From: Gracilibacillus dipsosauri
GTDB lineage: Bacteria > Bacillota > Bacilli > Bacillales > Amphibacillaceae
NCBI RefSeq assembly: GCF_003176895.1
Contig: NZ_QGTD01000004.1
Span: forward strand, 248,001-312,000
Length of the DNA: 64,000 nt
Direction: 5' to 3'
The notes beneath the pieces are model-generated. The model searched no databases. It was given only the letters and a program-made list of their open reading frames with translations, and had not been told where the DNA came from. This document shows positions 1 through 8,703 of this stretch, in pieces (position 1 is the first letter of the stretch; each line of letters opens with the position of its first letter). The position numbers were made by a program, and so were the translations under genes.

Positions 1-313
1 CAGTTCCATTAAAAACTATTAATGGATCGTCTTCTCAGTGGTACCCTCTGTAGTTTTTACATATAGAAAAAGCTTCATAGGAAAGTTGACTAAGATAGTT
101 GATGTAGAGGTATTAATCTCCATAACAGGTCTTTTCTCCTGTTTTTTAGCGGGATTAAATAAGAATAGCTATGCCAAACAATAAAATAATAAAACCACCT
201 GATAATAGTACACCAGGCGGTGGGTTTAGGCAATACAATTGAAATCATGAAAAACAAATTAGGATAGGAAATAGACTAAGTACAAGTTCAAACTTCTTAA
301 TTTTTCGTCTTTA
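1..313. other. Left-edge region without a confident gene
   Basis: No complete gene is visible. One plus-strand frame stays open from 23 to a TAA at 182-184 and encodes about 53 mostly hydrophobic residues, but it has an upstream stop and no good start or ribosome site. It may be the tail of a decayed membrane-protein gene. A weak hairpin with a T-run lies inside it at 124-147. Confidence 0.3.
124..147 (+). terminator. Weak rho-independent terminator-like hairpin
   Basis: AACAGG (124-129) pairs with CCTGTT (138-143) around an 8-nt loop and is followed directly by four T. The stem is only 6 bp, so this is tentative. Confidence 0.3.
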
Positions 314-877
314 TCAGTTACGAGCAGCATACCGTAGAACGACTAAACCATTGTCAAACCGGCGATCCTCAATCAGTTCCAGTTCCTGCCTAACACCAGC
401 TGGAAAAAATCGCTTACCGCCCCCAACAATCACGGGGCACATAATCATCTGGAACTCGTCAACAAGACCGGCCTTTATCGCCTGAGAAGCAAGTTCAGGA
501 CCATCAACAGTGATGTCATACTCCGCATCAGACTTGAGCTTCTGGATCTCCTCAGGATCAAAGTACCGCTTGATCAACGTCCTTGCGCTACGCGGCTCGG
601 TAAGGGTACTTGAGTAGACAATTTTCTCAGCAGCCTTCCATTGGTGTGCCCAGTCTAGTACGAACTCTGGTTGGTCAGGGATCCTGTGTGCCGTCTCCCA
701 ATAAGCCATCACCTCGTACATCTTCCGCCCGTAGAGATAAATACCGACTGACGACGTGAGTTCGTTAATGTAAGAGTGCACCTCCTCATCTTCGGGAACA
801 CCCCAGCCAAATTTTCCATGCTTGTCCTCCGTGTAACCATCTAGCGAAGTGAGCATTGAGTAGATCAGCTTAGCCAT
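314..877 (-). CDS. Dihydrofolate reductase / RibD C-terminal-like protein
   Basis: The protein belongs to the RibD C-terminal/DHFR superfamily (YyaP/YwjB-like), a Rossmann-type NAD(P)H-binding fold whose physiological substrate is usually unknown. It opens MAKLIYSMLTSLDGY, the typical first strand with 'SLDGY', has GRKMYE near residue 50 and ends with the VDGPELASQAIKAGLVDEF helix and 'PVIVGGG', all family hallmarks. Length (187 aa) is normal. The longer GTG start at 886 was rejected because GGAAGGTGAG sits just upstream of the ATG at 877. The gene looks richer in G+C than its surroundings and stands alone, which may mean transfer. Family call is firm; substrate is not known. Confidence 0.85.
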   Translation of the reverse strand: MAKLIYSMLTSLDGYTEDKHGKFGWGVPEDEEVHSYINELTSSVGIYLYGRKMYEVMAYWETAHRIPDQPEFVLDWAHQWKAAEKIVYSSTLTEPRSARTLIKRYFDPEEIQKLKSDAEYDITVDGPELASQAIKAGLVDEFQMIMCPVIVGGGKRFFPAGVRQELELIEDRRFDNGLVVLRYAARN

Positions 878-1434
878 ACATCTCACCTTCCATATAGTAT
901 TTTTGATTTTCAGTACAAACTCTAGCAGATAAAAAAGTTATATTTATTTTACATTGTATTGGATCAAAAGATTTCTTTTAAATTGCTATGATTTTAGAAA
1001 GTTCTCCAAGGATTCGATGGTCAATTCTTGAATTTCTGGGCTAATCTGCTTGATAAAACGACCCTCCTTCTAGTTTTCCTACCTAATGACATATGATCAA
1101 CTAAAGCATCCATAGCAATCTTCTAACTTTCTAACACAACTTAAAAATCCATAACATAAATAGCATTTCCAGTAATTTGAATAAACAAATAAATATTAAT
1201 ATATCGTTACTTTCTTTAATCTTTAGAAAATGTTGAAGAAAACTAGAGGCTAAATAGAAGTAGATGGACTAAATCCTAAAATGTACTCTCTCATTAATAA
1301 TGTACGTTTTTCTATAAAAATAAATGTCTGATATTGTACCTCATAAACTCCATTGTCTGTTTGCTATGTAAAACATACATGCTAATTTTGAAAGCGTTAA
1401 CTATCAAAGAATCTTATTTAAAGAGGGCATAAAA
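878..1434. other. 557-nt intergenic region with possible gene remnant
   Basis: No intact gene. On the minus strand around 1030-1125 one frame reads IAMDALVDHM...RRRVVLSSRL and then stops, which resembles the C-terminus of a LacI-type regulator, but it has no upstream partner. It could be a relic of the regulator of the decayed ABC operon that follows. The 3' part holds the catabolite-type operator at 1388 and the ribosome site of the next gene. Confidence 0.3.
1388..1403 (+). promoter_or_regulatory. cre-like operator upstream of decayed ABC operon
   Basis: TTGAAAGCGTTAACTA matches the catabolite-responsive element consensus WTGNNARCGNWWWCAW with one mismatch and lies about 30 nt before the first reading frame of the permease remnant. 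CcpA or a LacI-type regulator could bind it. Confidence 0.5.
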
Positions 1435-2063
1435 ATGGATCAGTCTATCAATCAATCGAAAAACCTTAAGGTAGTAAAACGTCATCCTGCCATAAAAAGT
1501 TTCCAAAGGCACTGGCAATTATATATTCTAATGATACTGCCTGTATTGTATTTCATCATTTTCAAATATGTACCTATGCTTGGTGCGGTCATTGCTTTTA
1601 AAGACTACAATGTCGTTCAAGTATATTAGGAAATCCTTGGGTTGGTTGGAAGCATTTTGAGAATTTTTTTAATAATCCAGTAGCCTGGGACTTGATTAAG
1701 AATACCTTTCTTCTAAGTATTTATCAGATAGCTATAACTTTTCCACTTCCCATACTATTAGCACTAGCCTTGAATGAAATAAAAGATGGTATTTTTAAAC
1801 GATCCGTTCAAATGTTTACATATGCACCTTATTTTATCTCCACTGTTGTGATTGTCTCTATGATTATATTGATGTTATCACCAAGAACCGGAATAGTGAA
1901 TAATTTGATAGAACTTATAGGAGGACAAAGCGATATGTTTAGATCAATATTCGTTTGGTCTGACGCTTGGCAAATAACAGGATCTATTCCAGTGTTGATC
2001 ATTTATCCATTTGCACAGAAATATTTTGTGCAAGGCATGCTACTTGGCTCTGTTAAAGGATAA
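1435..2063 (+). pseudogene. Fused, frameshifted LplB/YtcP-type sugar ABC permease remnant
   Basis: This is what remains of two adjacent polysaccharide-type ABC permease genes. Residues 1-64 (IFKYVPMLGAVIAFKDYN) are a standard LplB N-terminus. A frameshift at about 1625 sends the frame to a stop, while the next frame continues the family sequence (LGNPWVGWKHFENFF, then IKNTFLLSIYQI). The second frame follows LplB to WSDAWQITG near 1983 and then jumps to YPFAQKYFVQGMLLGSVKG, the C-terminus expected of the partner LplC/YtcP permease. The LplB C-terminal half with its EAA loop and most of LplC are gone, a loss of roughly 1.1 kb by my estimate. No functional permease can be made. Ribosome site AAAGAGGG precedes 1435. 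Confidence 0.85.
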
Positions 2064-2156
2064 TTCGGATTCTGACTAAGAAAGGGGGTGATAAGTGATT
2101 CGTTTTTGTCACTATTTTAAGAATTTATTTTTATAAATTAAAGGGAGGAAATTAGA

Positions 2157-3782
2157 ATGAAACAGAAGCATTTTCATGCTTTGTTACTATTTATGTTCCT
2201 AATGATCATCGCAAGTGCCTGTGACTCAGGTGAAGAAGCAAGTGAGGAAGTGGAAAATTCGGATGGTTACACAAATATGTCCGTATTTATTGCAGAAAAT
2301 GGGGAAATGGATTTAGAGACCAATTCTTTCACTGAATTCGCCGAAGATGAATTTGACATCCATTTTGAGTTTCAAAAAACATCTTATGATTCTTCGTCCG
2401 CCAAGGAGAAAAGACAAATTTCATTAGCTAGCGGAGATTATCCAGATGTGTTTTTTTTAGTCGATTGGGTAGATAAATTTGAGCCTAGTGAATTATTAAA
2501 GTATGGAGAACAAGGAGCATTAATTCCTTTAAATGATTTGATTGAGGAGCACGCACCCAATTTATCTAAGGTTTTGGATGAACGGGACTCCTTTCGTAAG
2601 ATTGCTACCGCTCCCGACGGAAATATTTATGGCATCCCAGGATTAGAAGAATGTTTTCATTGTACCTGGCCGAATAAGTTGTGGTTAAACACTGACTGGT
2701 TAGAAAAATTAAATTTAGATATCCCTTCCACTCACGAGGAGCTGAAAGAGGTATTAACTGCCTTTAAGGAACAGGATCCTAATGGAAACGGGAAACAAGA
2801 TGAACTACCGCTCAGTGGTTCTGCAGCTTCACCTAATCATTCTATCATTCCTATTTTAATGAATGGTTTTGTATATGACGATGCACAAACTAGATTACTC
2901 GTTAAAAATGGGGAAGTTAGTTTTGCAGCTAATACACCAGAGTGGCGAGAAGGCTTAGAATATATTCATTCCTTGTATGAAGAAGGACTCATTGACTCTG
3001 GTGCGTTCACACAAAATCGTGATGCTTTTATTCAGTTGGGAAATAATGCTGACAATGTTATTTTAGGTGCTGCTGCTGCTCAGCATCCATGGGAATTCGT
3101 AGATAATGAAAATCAGTATGCCTATAATCCTATTGCTCCTTTGCAGGGTCCAAATCATCAATATGCTACGTACAATTATCCAGTAACTAATGGTGCTACT
3201 TTTGCCATTACGAATAAGGCGAGTGAAAAGACTCAAGTCAAAGCTATTAAACTATTGGATTATATGTTTACTATAGACGGAATGGTCCGTGCTCACCTAG
3301 GAGTAGAAGGAGAAGATTGGGTGACTTCTGAAGAGAGTGATGTGGCAATTAATGAAGATGTGGAACCAAATGTGAAATTGTTGCATCCTGAAGAACCTAC
3401 CAATAATAACTGGTCCGCCGCTGCACAGTATTACCAACCGAGAGAGTTCCGTGATGGACAAGTTCAAGCTGAGGATATCTATACAGATGAGGGGTATGAA
3501 CGAAGACTTCAGGAAGCAACCTATCTATATGAAGGTAAGGAACCAGAAGAAACCTTTCCATTCTGGGCAGCATGGTATCCTGAAGAAGTTCAAGATGAAT
3601 ATTCCACGTTGGAAACAAATATTTTAGATAATGTCGAACAAAGTGCCACCCAATTTATAACAGGTGAATTAAGCTTAGAGGATGATTGGGATGACTATGT
3701 GAACGGTCTAGAATCTCTCGGAGTGGATAGATATGTGGAAATTAATCAAGAAGCATATGATAATTATTTAAACGAAGATTAA
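2157..3782 (+). CDS. Extracellular solute-binding lipoprotein (LplA-like)
   Basis: A 541-aa binding lipoprotein of the large CUT1 'LplA/YtcQ' type. It begins with a signal peptide and lipobox ending ASAC (Cys at about residue 22), then the mature domain with LASGDYPDVFFLVD near 90 and the WLEKLNLDIPSTHEELKEVL segment typical of oligosaccharide-binding proteins. It should sit on the outer face of the membrane and deliver sugar to LplB/LplC-type permeases. Those partners are destroyed just upstream, so the protein is probably orphaned unless another permease accepts it. The ribosome site AAAGGGAGG precedes the ATG, and a strong terminator follows. Confidence 0.9.
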   Translation: MKQKHFHALLLFMFLMIIASACDSGEEASEEVENSDGYTNMSVFIAENGEMDLETNSFTEFAEDEFDIHFEFQKTSYDSSSAKEKRQISLASGDYPDVFFLVDWVDKFEPSELLKYGEQGALIPLNDLIEEHAPNLSKVLDERDSFRKIATAPDGNIYGIPGLEECFHCTWPNKLWLNTDWLEKLNLDIPSTHEELKEVLTAFKEQDPNGNGKQDELPLSGSAASPNHSIIPILMNGFVYDDAQTRLLVKNGEVSFAANTPEWREGLEYIHSLYEEGLIDSGAFTQNRDAFIQLGNNADNVILGAAAAQHPWEFVDNENQYAYNPIAPLQGPNHQYATYNYPVTNGATFAITNKASEKTQVKAIKLLDYMFTIDGMVRAHLGVEGEDWVTSEESDVAINEDVEPNVKLLHPEEPTNNNWSAAAQYYQPREFRDGQVQAEDIYTDEGYERRLQEATYLYEGKEPEETFPFWAAWYPEEVQDEYSTLETNILDNVEQSATQFITGELSLEDDWDDYVNGLESLGVDRYVEINQEAYDNYLNED

Positions 3783-3832
3783 ATGGTAAGGGTGCTAACA
3801 ACCCTTAATGTTCGAATTTTATTAAAGCAACG

Positions 3833-3881
3833 AATTGGCTAAATGGAGACAAAATACAGGACTCCATTTAGCCAATTTTTT
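3833..3881 (+). terminator. Strong rho-independent terminator
   Basis: A perfect 16-bp stem (3833-3848 with 3862-3877) around a 13-nt loop, followed by TTTT. It closes the LplA-like operon. Confidence 0.85.
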
Positions 3882-3942
3882 GTGGAGGCATACAGAAATA
3901 CATCGACGTCTCAAAGTGCCATCTATGGTTGCTTTTTGACTG

Positions 3943-4356
3943 CTACACTTGTTTCTCAATTTTATGCCAGTTAGCGGGATTAGTCGTGTCTGGAGCGCGT
4001 TGCTCCAAGATGGCCTGATATTGAGCAGCTTTCTGTTCTAGATGATCCACACGACGTTTGGCATCTTCGAGCTGAGTGAGTGCGGCTTCTCTATACTCCA
4101 TCATTAGGGCACAGCGTTCTTGGACTGTAGAATCTCCTTCAAGGCAGAGGTCGACATACATTTTAATCACTTTAATTGGCATCCCTGTCTGTTTGAGGCA
4201 CTTGGCGCCATATAGCCAGTTGATCGATTCTTCGTCGAACATCCGAATATTGTTTTTATTGCGCTGCACACTTGGCACCAAGCCTTTATCCGTATAATAG
4301 CGCACCGCGTGCTCGGTAAGTCCCGTTATTAGGGCGGCTTCTTTGACCGTATACAT
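3943..4356 (-). CDS. MerR-family transcriptional regulator
   Basis: A 137-aa MerR regulator. The N-terminal winged helix is clear (YTVKEAALITGLTEHAVRYY, residues 2-21, then DKGLVPSVQRNKNNIRMF), followed by the hinge and a long dimerisation coiled coil (about residues 80-118). No cysteine cluster typical of metal sensors is present, so an AdhR/YfmP-like sensor of aldehydes or other electrophiles is more likely. It is divergent from an aldo/keto reductase gene and the shared spacer holds a perfect MerR-type operator, so it most probably activates that gene. Effector unknown. Confidence 0.9.
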   Translation of the reverse strand: MYTVKEAALITGLTEHAVRYYTDKGLVPSVQRNKNNIRMFDEESINWLYGAKCLKQTGMPIKVIKMYVDLCLEGDSTVQERCALMMEYREAALTQLEDAKRRVDHLEQKAAQYQAILEQRAPDTTNPANWHKIEKQV

Positions 4357-4394
4357 GTGTCATCCTCCTCAAGAAAAAAATGGGTTGAAACGAC

Positions 4395-4425
4395 TTGACT
4401 TCGTGTAACACGAAGTCGGTAAACT
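4395..4425 (+). promoter_or_regulatory. MerR-type promoter with operator in a 19-bp spacer
   Basis: TTGACT (4395-4400) and TAAACT (4420-4425) are separated by 19 bp, the over-long spacer typical of MerR-activated promoters. A perfect 10-1-10 inverted repeat (4397-4417, arms GACTTCGTGT and ACACGAAGTC) fills the spacer. It reads toward the aldo/keto reductase. Confidence 0.8.
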
Positions 4426-4526
4426 TATTGTAATGTGAATCGGCTGTAAGCGCAATCCCTTATGTTGTGTTCATTTTCCGGGATTTTCTGCTGTTTGTCG
4501 TATCACAAACAATAGGAGGGATGACA

Positions 4527-5378
4527 ATGAAAACTGTCACTTTAAACAATGGAGTCAAAATGCCGATCATTGGCTTCGGAGTCTATCAAATTCCAGATGC
4601 AGAGGAGTGCGAGAACGCGGTATATGAAGCGCTAATGGCTGGCTACCGCCTGATTGACACTGCAGCTGGTTACCTGAATGAGGAAGCGGTCGGACGTGCA
4701 ATCAAGCGTAGCGGTGTGCCACGTGAGGAGCTGTTCATCACGACCAAGCTTTGGGTTCAGGATGCTGACTATGAGAGTGCTAAACTGGCCTTCTCCAAAT
4801 TGTTGAAAAAGCTACAGCTTGACTATCTCGACTTATATCTCATTCACCAGCCGTTCGGAGACTATTATGGCGCTTGGCGAGCAATGGAAGAGCTTTACAA
4901 GGAAGGCAAGATCATGGCGATCGGTGTCAGTAACTTTCTGCCAGACCGTCTGATGGATCTCATCGTGCATAACGAAGTCGTACCCGCCATCAACCAGATA
5001 GAAACACATCCATTCTACCAGCAGATGGAGAGTGCAGCTTTTATGAAAGAGCATGGAGTGCAGCATCAATCATGGGGGCCATTCGCAGAAGGTCGCAACA
5101 ACCTATTCCGTAACGAAGTGCTAAGCTCTATTGCAAAAAAACACAACAAATCTGTCGCACAGGTAGTGTTGCGCTGGCTAATTCAGCATAAGGTTGTTGC
5201 GATTCCAAAATCGGTGCACAAAGAACGGATCATCGAGAACATGGACATTTTCGATTTTGAGTTGAACGAGGACGATCTCGAATTAATTTCTACCCTTGAT
5301 ACGCGTGAAAGTCTTTTTTTAGACTATCACGATCCGGAAATCGCTAAGTCGCTTGGTACTTTGAGAGTCGATCTGTAA
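4527..5378 (+). CDS. Aldo/keto reductase
   Basis: A 283-aa NAD(P)H-dependent reductase of the AKR5 type that reduces aldehydes or ketones such as methylglyoxal-like compounds. The TIM-barrel signature residues are visible: [13 protein letters not shown] with the catalytic Asp and Tyr, the Lys in TTKLW and the His in LIHQPF, and the cofactor loop [13 protein letters not shown] near the C-terminus. The ATG at 4527 was chosen because AGGAGGG lies 7 nt upstream; the frame remains open back to 4467 without such a site. It is transcribed divergently from the MerR gene and probably controlled by it. A bidirectional terminator follows. Confidence 0.92.
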   Translation: MKTVTLNNGVKMPIIGFGVYQIPDAEECENAVYEALMAGYRLIDTAAGYLNEEAVGRAIKRSGVPREELFITTKLWVQDADYESAKLAFSKLLKKLQLDYLDLYLIHQPFGDYYGAWRAMEELYKEGKIMAIGVSNFLPDRLMDLIVHNEVVPAINQIETHPFYQQMESAAFMKEHGVQHQSWGPFAEGRNNLFRNEVLSSIAKKHNKSVAQVVLRWLIQHKVVAIPKSVHKERIIENMDIFDFELNEDDLELISTLDTRESLFLDYHDPEIAKSLGTLRVDL

Positions 5379-5392
5379 ATTTCCCTCCTGCT

Positions 5393-5430
5393 AAAAAGGG
5401 ATTGCTCGTCACGACGATTAATCCCTTTTT
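5393..5430. terminator. Bidirectional terminator
   Basis: AAAAAGGGATT (5393-5403) pairs with AATCCCTTTTT (5420-5430), with an inner CGTC/GACG stem. T-runs on both strands serve the convergent aldo/keto reductase and DUF3231 genes. Confidence 0.8.
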
Positions 5431-5438
5431 TCTTTTTC

Positions 5439-6422
5439 TTATAAATTCATTTTTGGTGGTTCTTCCAACCAACCTTTAGCCATCATGAGGTTAACCCCTT
5501 TACGTTGATATTGAAATAAGTCTTTAGCGAAAATCATATTTTTGTATTGCAAATCATTGCGTAAACTAAAGCCCACACTAAACCCACCTCCGCCAAGAGA
5601 AAGGCCATCTAAAAGGTAATTACAGAACATCATCAGCTTTTCGGAGAAAGGTGGCATTGTTGAGTTTGTAACGGTTCCTCCTGGTGTGGCAGGCGGTTGG
5701 ATGTTATTTTCAAGCAGGATGTCGGAAGTCTCCCTTATAATTTCCTTTGTAAGTGCGATTCCTTCCATAAAATATTTCTTTACCTCTTCGTCTTTGGTAG
5801 TTTGAGTGAAACCTTGTAAAAGTTGCATACCAACAATATTCGTTTCCATTGCATGATATAGGTAGCCGTATTCAACCGTATTTAATGTTCGCTTCTTCCC
5901 AAAAATATTGGTTCCTTTTAAGTAATTCTTATCTGTTATATAATCCGTTGACTTTGGCATATTAACGTAGTTCGGGCGAGTATAAAGTTTTTTGTCAAGA
6001 AGGTATTGAGTGAAATGACCATAAAAGGTTTCTGTTACTTCCGACATATCCCTGTACAGTTTTATAATGTCTTGACGGTAAGACATCGTCAAATGTAATA
6101 CGTACATTCCTGCGCTTATTTCCTTTAATATTCGGCATAACATAATATCAAAACCGTTATCCCATAATTTTGGCGCTTCTAATTGAACATCCTTTTCAGT
6201 GAAACCATTTGGAACTGCTGCGCCTTCATTTTTAAACATGGTTTCCATTTCTAAGGTTAAGGAATGAAGTTGATTCCATAAATCCGACATGAGATCTGTT
6301 GCTTTTTGATCATCAGATTTATCAATAAAATATTCCAATATACGCAAAATCATGGTTTTTTTATGATATGTCATCCATAGAGCTCCGAGTTCAGAGGCAG
6401 ACATTTTAGTTTCTTCGGGCAT
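5439..6422 (-). CDS. DUF3231-type protein
   Basis: A 327-aa protein of a family common in spore-forming Bacillaceae (DUF3231), built of two copies of an about 160-aa all-helical unit. Both repeats can be seen: each has an 'EL...W..Y..K' first helix and a second half with an AGMYVLHLTMSYRQD or ALTKEIIRETSDILLE helix. The sequence carries the PPATPGGTVTNST linker often seen in this family. It has no signal peptide or membrane helix. The biochemical role is unknown; the fold suggests a ferritin-like or four-helix arrangement but I see no clear metal site. It is monocistronic. Confidence 0.75.
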   Translation of the reverse strand: MPEETKMSASELGALWMTYHKKTMILRILEYFIDKSDDQKATDLMSDLWNQLHSLTLEMETMFKNEGAAVPNGFTEKDVQLEAPKLWDNGFDIMLCRILKEISAGMYVLHLTMSYRQDIIKLYRDMSEVTETFYGHFTQYLLDKKLYTRPNYVNMPKSTDYITDKNYLKGTNIFGKKRTLNTVEYGYLYHAMETNIVGMQLLQGFTQTTKDEEVKKYFMEGIALTKEIIRETSDILLENNIQPPATPGGTVTNSTMPPFSEKLMMFCNYLLDGLSLGGGGFSVGFSLRNDLQYKNMIFAKDLFQYQRKGVNLMMAKGWLEEPPKMNL

Positions 6423-6522
6423 TAACTCTTATCCTCCCTATTTTATCCGTGCTTTTCTCTAGATAGCATTTGTCATTTTGAATGTGATTATACAAAAAAT
6501 ACGCTCAGCTTAATGTATTGAG

Positions 6523-6642
6523 TTATAAAAATAAGATAAGGTTACCCGATGGGAGTTTTCTATTAATCAGATAATTAATCCATGCAAGAAAGACAATACA
6601 ACAAAAAGTACCATAAAAAACTCTCTTAATAGTCATGGACAT
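6523..6642 (-). CDS. Small 39-aa membrane peptide
   Basis: A short frame starting MSMTIKRVFYGTFCC with one hydrophobic stretch (about residues 8-26), then a basic tail. It begins 17 nt after the stop of the larger membrane protein gene and is preceded by TAGGTGAT, so translational coupling is plausible. A second in-frame ATG lies at 6636. No family recognised. It fills most of an otherwise empty 240-nt gap; coding status is uncertain. Confidence 0.4.
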   Translation of the reverse strand: MSMTIKRVFYGTFCCIVFLAWINYLINRKLPSGNLILFL

Positions 6643-6659
6643 CACCTAATAAAATATAT

Positions 6660-7229
6660 TCATGCTTCTTCATTGCTCATATATTTAGCTTTACCATAAT
6701 GATCAACGGCAAAGCTAAACATAACCTTTACTAAAAACAATATACTAATGATTAGCATGTAAGGCGTTATGCCTGGAAGCATAGGTATGAAGCCAAGAGC
6801 AATCGACAAAAGCAAGCCCGCTATGAATAATTGCGAATCCTTTCCGCTAAGTGTAGTAACGATAAATGCACCAATAATTGTGTAAGCCCATATCCACAGT
6901 GAATACCCAATATCGGTATTGAGAAGAAAGGCTATTAGCAGGATATGGAAATGGATTGCTATAAATACGATTCGATTTGTCTTTCGAGCCGCATAAAAGT
7001 TGCTAGTTGAAATCGTAAAATTTGCTAAACAGCCGGCAAAAACATCGAATATCAATAACAATGCCAGGGCAATACGCCACTTCGGCAAATTGTCCGTCAT
7101 TTCGGGAAATCTGTAATATAAAGCAGCTGTTAGGATTCCTCCAAAAAATAGTATTGTCAGAATGGACCCAACAGATTGTTTTTCACCAAATACATCGTGC
7201 AAATAAGAAGGAATTCGAAATTGTCTCAT
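6660..7229 (-). CDS. Multi-pass membrane protein of unknown function
   Basis: A 189-aa integral membrane protein with about five or six hydrophobic helices (near residues 22-41, 52-73, 88-105, 110-128, 134-152 and 155-175). I do not recognise its family. It begins MRQFRIPSYLHDVF and has a short acidic C-terminus. It is divergent from a TetR gene, with a large inverted repeat in the shared spacer, so that regulator may control it, which would suit an export or stress role. The ribosome site GGAGGTAAGGG precedes the ATG. Confidence 0.7.
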   Translation of the reverse strand: MRQFRIPSYLHDVFGEKQSVGSILTILFFGGILTAALYYRFPEMTDNLPKWRIALALLLIFDVFAGCLANFTISTSNFYAARKTNRIVFIAIHFHILLIAFLLNTDIGYSLWIWAYTIIGAFIVTTLSGKDSQLFIAGLLLSIALGFIPMLPGITPYMLIISILFLVKVMFSFAVDHYGKAKYMSNEEA

Positions 7230-7296
7230 TCCCTTACCTCCTATGAATTAATGAACAACCTATGATATGATAGTTATGTACGGTATATAGCGTTTT

Positions 7297-7346
7297 ACTC
7301 TAAAACATTATAACTAAACGAATTCGAATTTTCAATGTTTTAGAGT
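7297..7346. promoter_or_regulatory. Inverted-repeat operator between membrane protein and tetR
   Basis: ACTCTAAAACATT (7297-7309) and AATGTTTTAGAGT (7334-7346) are perfect 13-bp arms; a second palindrome AATTCGAATT (7321-7330) lies between them. The genes on both sides point away, so this is not a terminator and is a good candidate TetR operator. Confidence 0.55.
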
Positions 7347-7401
7347 GTTTTTATTGAAAATATCTAAAACTTTGTTTACACTACATATGAGGTGAAAGAT
7401 G

Positions 7402-7998
7402 ATGGACGGCTACGAACGACGGAAACAGCAAAAAATAAAGCAAATATTCAGCGCATCGATTGAATTATTTTTTAAGTATGGCTTTCAGAAGGTCAGCATC
7501 AATGAGATTGCGCATAAAGCAAAGGTATCTCCTGCAACGATATATAATTACTTTGGTACTAAAGAACAGCTATATACCGATTCTCTGATCAATTGGATGG
7601 ACAAGCAGTTGGCACAGTATGAGGACATTCTGGATTCCGCATTGTCTTTTCCTGAAAAGACGAAAGAAATTATGCTATTGGAGGCTAAAAATCTGACAAT
7701 TTTAGGGGAAGAGTTTCCGAATGCCCCCTCCCCCGAGCGGAAGGGGTTAATGCAAATGATGAATAGTTATAGTGAACGGAAAATCGTACAATTTTTCAAG
7801 AAGTTTGTCAGAATCGGAAAGCAAGAGGGCTATATCCACAAGGGCCAAACTGAGGAGATGATGCTGCAATATTTCACGATGTTCCAGAAAGAACTGTGTC
7901 GATATTGGGAAGGGTCGACTCCAGAACGGACAACTTGGAATATGGATCAATTGATGGAGCTGTTCTTCTATGGGGTAGCTGGAAGAGAATCGTCTTAG
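7402..7998 (+). CDS. TetR/AcrR-family regulator
   Basis: A 198-aa repressor with the standard TetR N-terminus: IKQIFSASIELFFKYGFQKV, then ISINEIAHKAKVSPATIYNYF-type helix-turn-helix (about residues 30-52), followed by KEQLY. The C-terminal ligand domain is divergent, so the effector is not predictable. Two ATGs are adjacent; the second (7402) has better spacing from GAGGTG. It is followed 20 nt later by a nucleotidyltransferase-like gene and is divergent from a membrane protein gene. Confidence 0.88.
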   Translation: MDGYERRKQQKIKQIFSASIELFFKYGFQKVSINEIAHKAKVSPATIYNYFGTKEQLYTDSLINWMDKQLAQYEDILDSALSFPEKTKEIMLLEAKNLTILGEEFPNAPSPERKGLMQMMNSYSERKIVQFFKKFVRIGKQEGYIHKGQTEEMMLQYFTMFQKELCRYWEGSTPERTTWNMDQLMELFFYGVAGRESS

Positions 7999-8018
7999 TA
8001 GAAAAAGGAGAGTAAAAA

Positions 8019-8618
8019 ATGATAAAACCGGATAAATTGCTTGCTCGTCAACTACAGCTACAAGCTGAAGCTGATGAGATTGCTGATGAGATGCACCTTA
8101 AGCAATTGCTGCTAACAGCCGGAACACCAGTAAAAGTGGGAAGTGCAGCACTAGGTTTAATGGCATGGAGAGACCTTGATATTACGGTTGTTTGTTCTAA
8201 GTTGAGCATCGATCCAATTTCCAGAATTGCTTTGAAATTGATGTCGAATCCTCAAGTCCGGGACTTGAAATTTATCAACGATACTGGCAATTGGAACATT
8301 GATCCAACATACCCTGACGGTTATTTTCTAGGTATAACTTACGAATCCAGAATCGGAAACAAATGGGAACTAGATATTTGGTTCATAGACGAGCCAGAAA
8401 AACAGCCAGATTTATACCATATCCGGACAATGCCTGATCGTCTTACATCTGAAGCGATTATTTCTATATTAAGCATTAAAACCGTTTGGGCCCAACAAAG
8501 AGAGTATGGGAAGGAAGTAAAAAGCTTCGATATCTATACTGCTGTATTAGATAATAATGTGCGCACACCGGCCGAATTCAATCAATGGCTGAGAAGTCGC
8601 AACAACAATACTCATTAA
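8019..8618 (+). CDS. Nucleotidyltransferase-fold protein
   Basis: A 199-aa protein whose segment VGSAALGLMAWRDLDITVVC (about residues 41-60) has the GS...G...DxD layout of the minimal nucleotidyltransferase fold, with a third acidic residue possibly in KWELDIWFID (about 122-131). Such proteins transfer nucleotides to small molecules or proteins, or are inactive relatives. It lies 20 nt behind the tetR gene with its own AAAGGAG site, so the two are probably co-transcribed. The substrate is unknown; family call is by motif only. Confidence 0.6.
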   Translation: MIKPDKLLARQLQLQAEADEIADEMHLKQLLLTAGTPVKVGSAALGLMAWRDLDITVVCSKLSIDPISRIALKLMSNPQVRDLKFINDTGNWNIDPTYPDGYFLGITYESRIGNKWELDIWFIDEPEKQPDLYHIRTMPDRLTSEAIISILSIKTVWAQQREYGKEVKSFDIYTAVLDNNVRTPAEFNQWLRSRNNNTH

Positions 8619-8703
8619 TAAAAAGATATCAAACGGAACATTCATATCTTGTAGAAAAGCATCCGTAATGGAGCAGTTTTGGACCGGTGTTTAAAAGAAG
8701 CAT

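Noticed and set aside
5439-6422. Considered as manganese catalase or ferritin-like enzyme
   Set aside because: No metal-binding ExxH pairs visible in matching positions; the two-repeat DUF3231 layout fits better.
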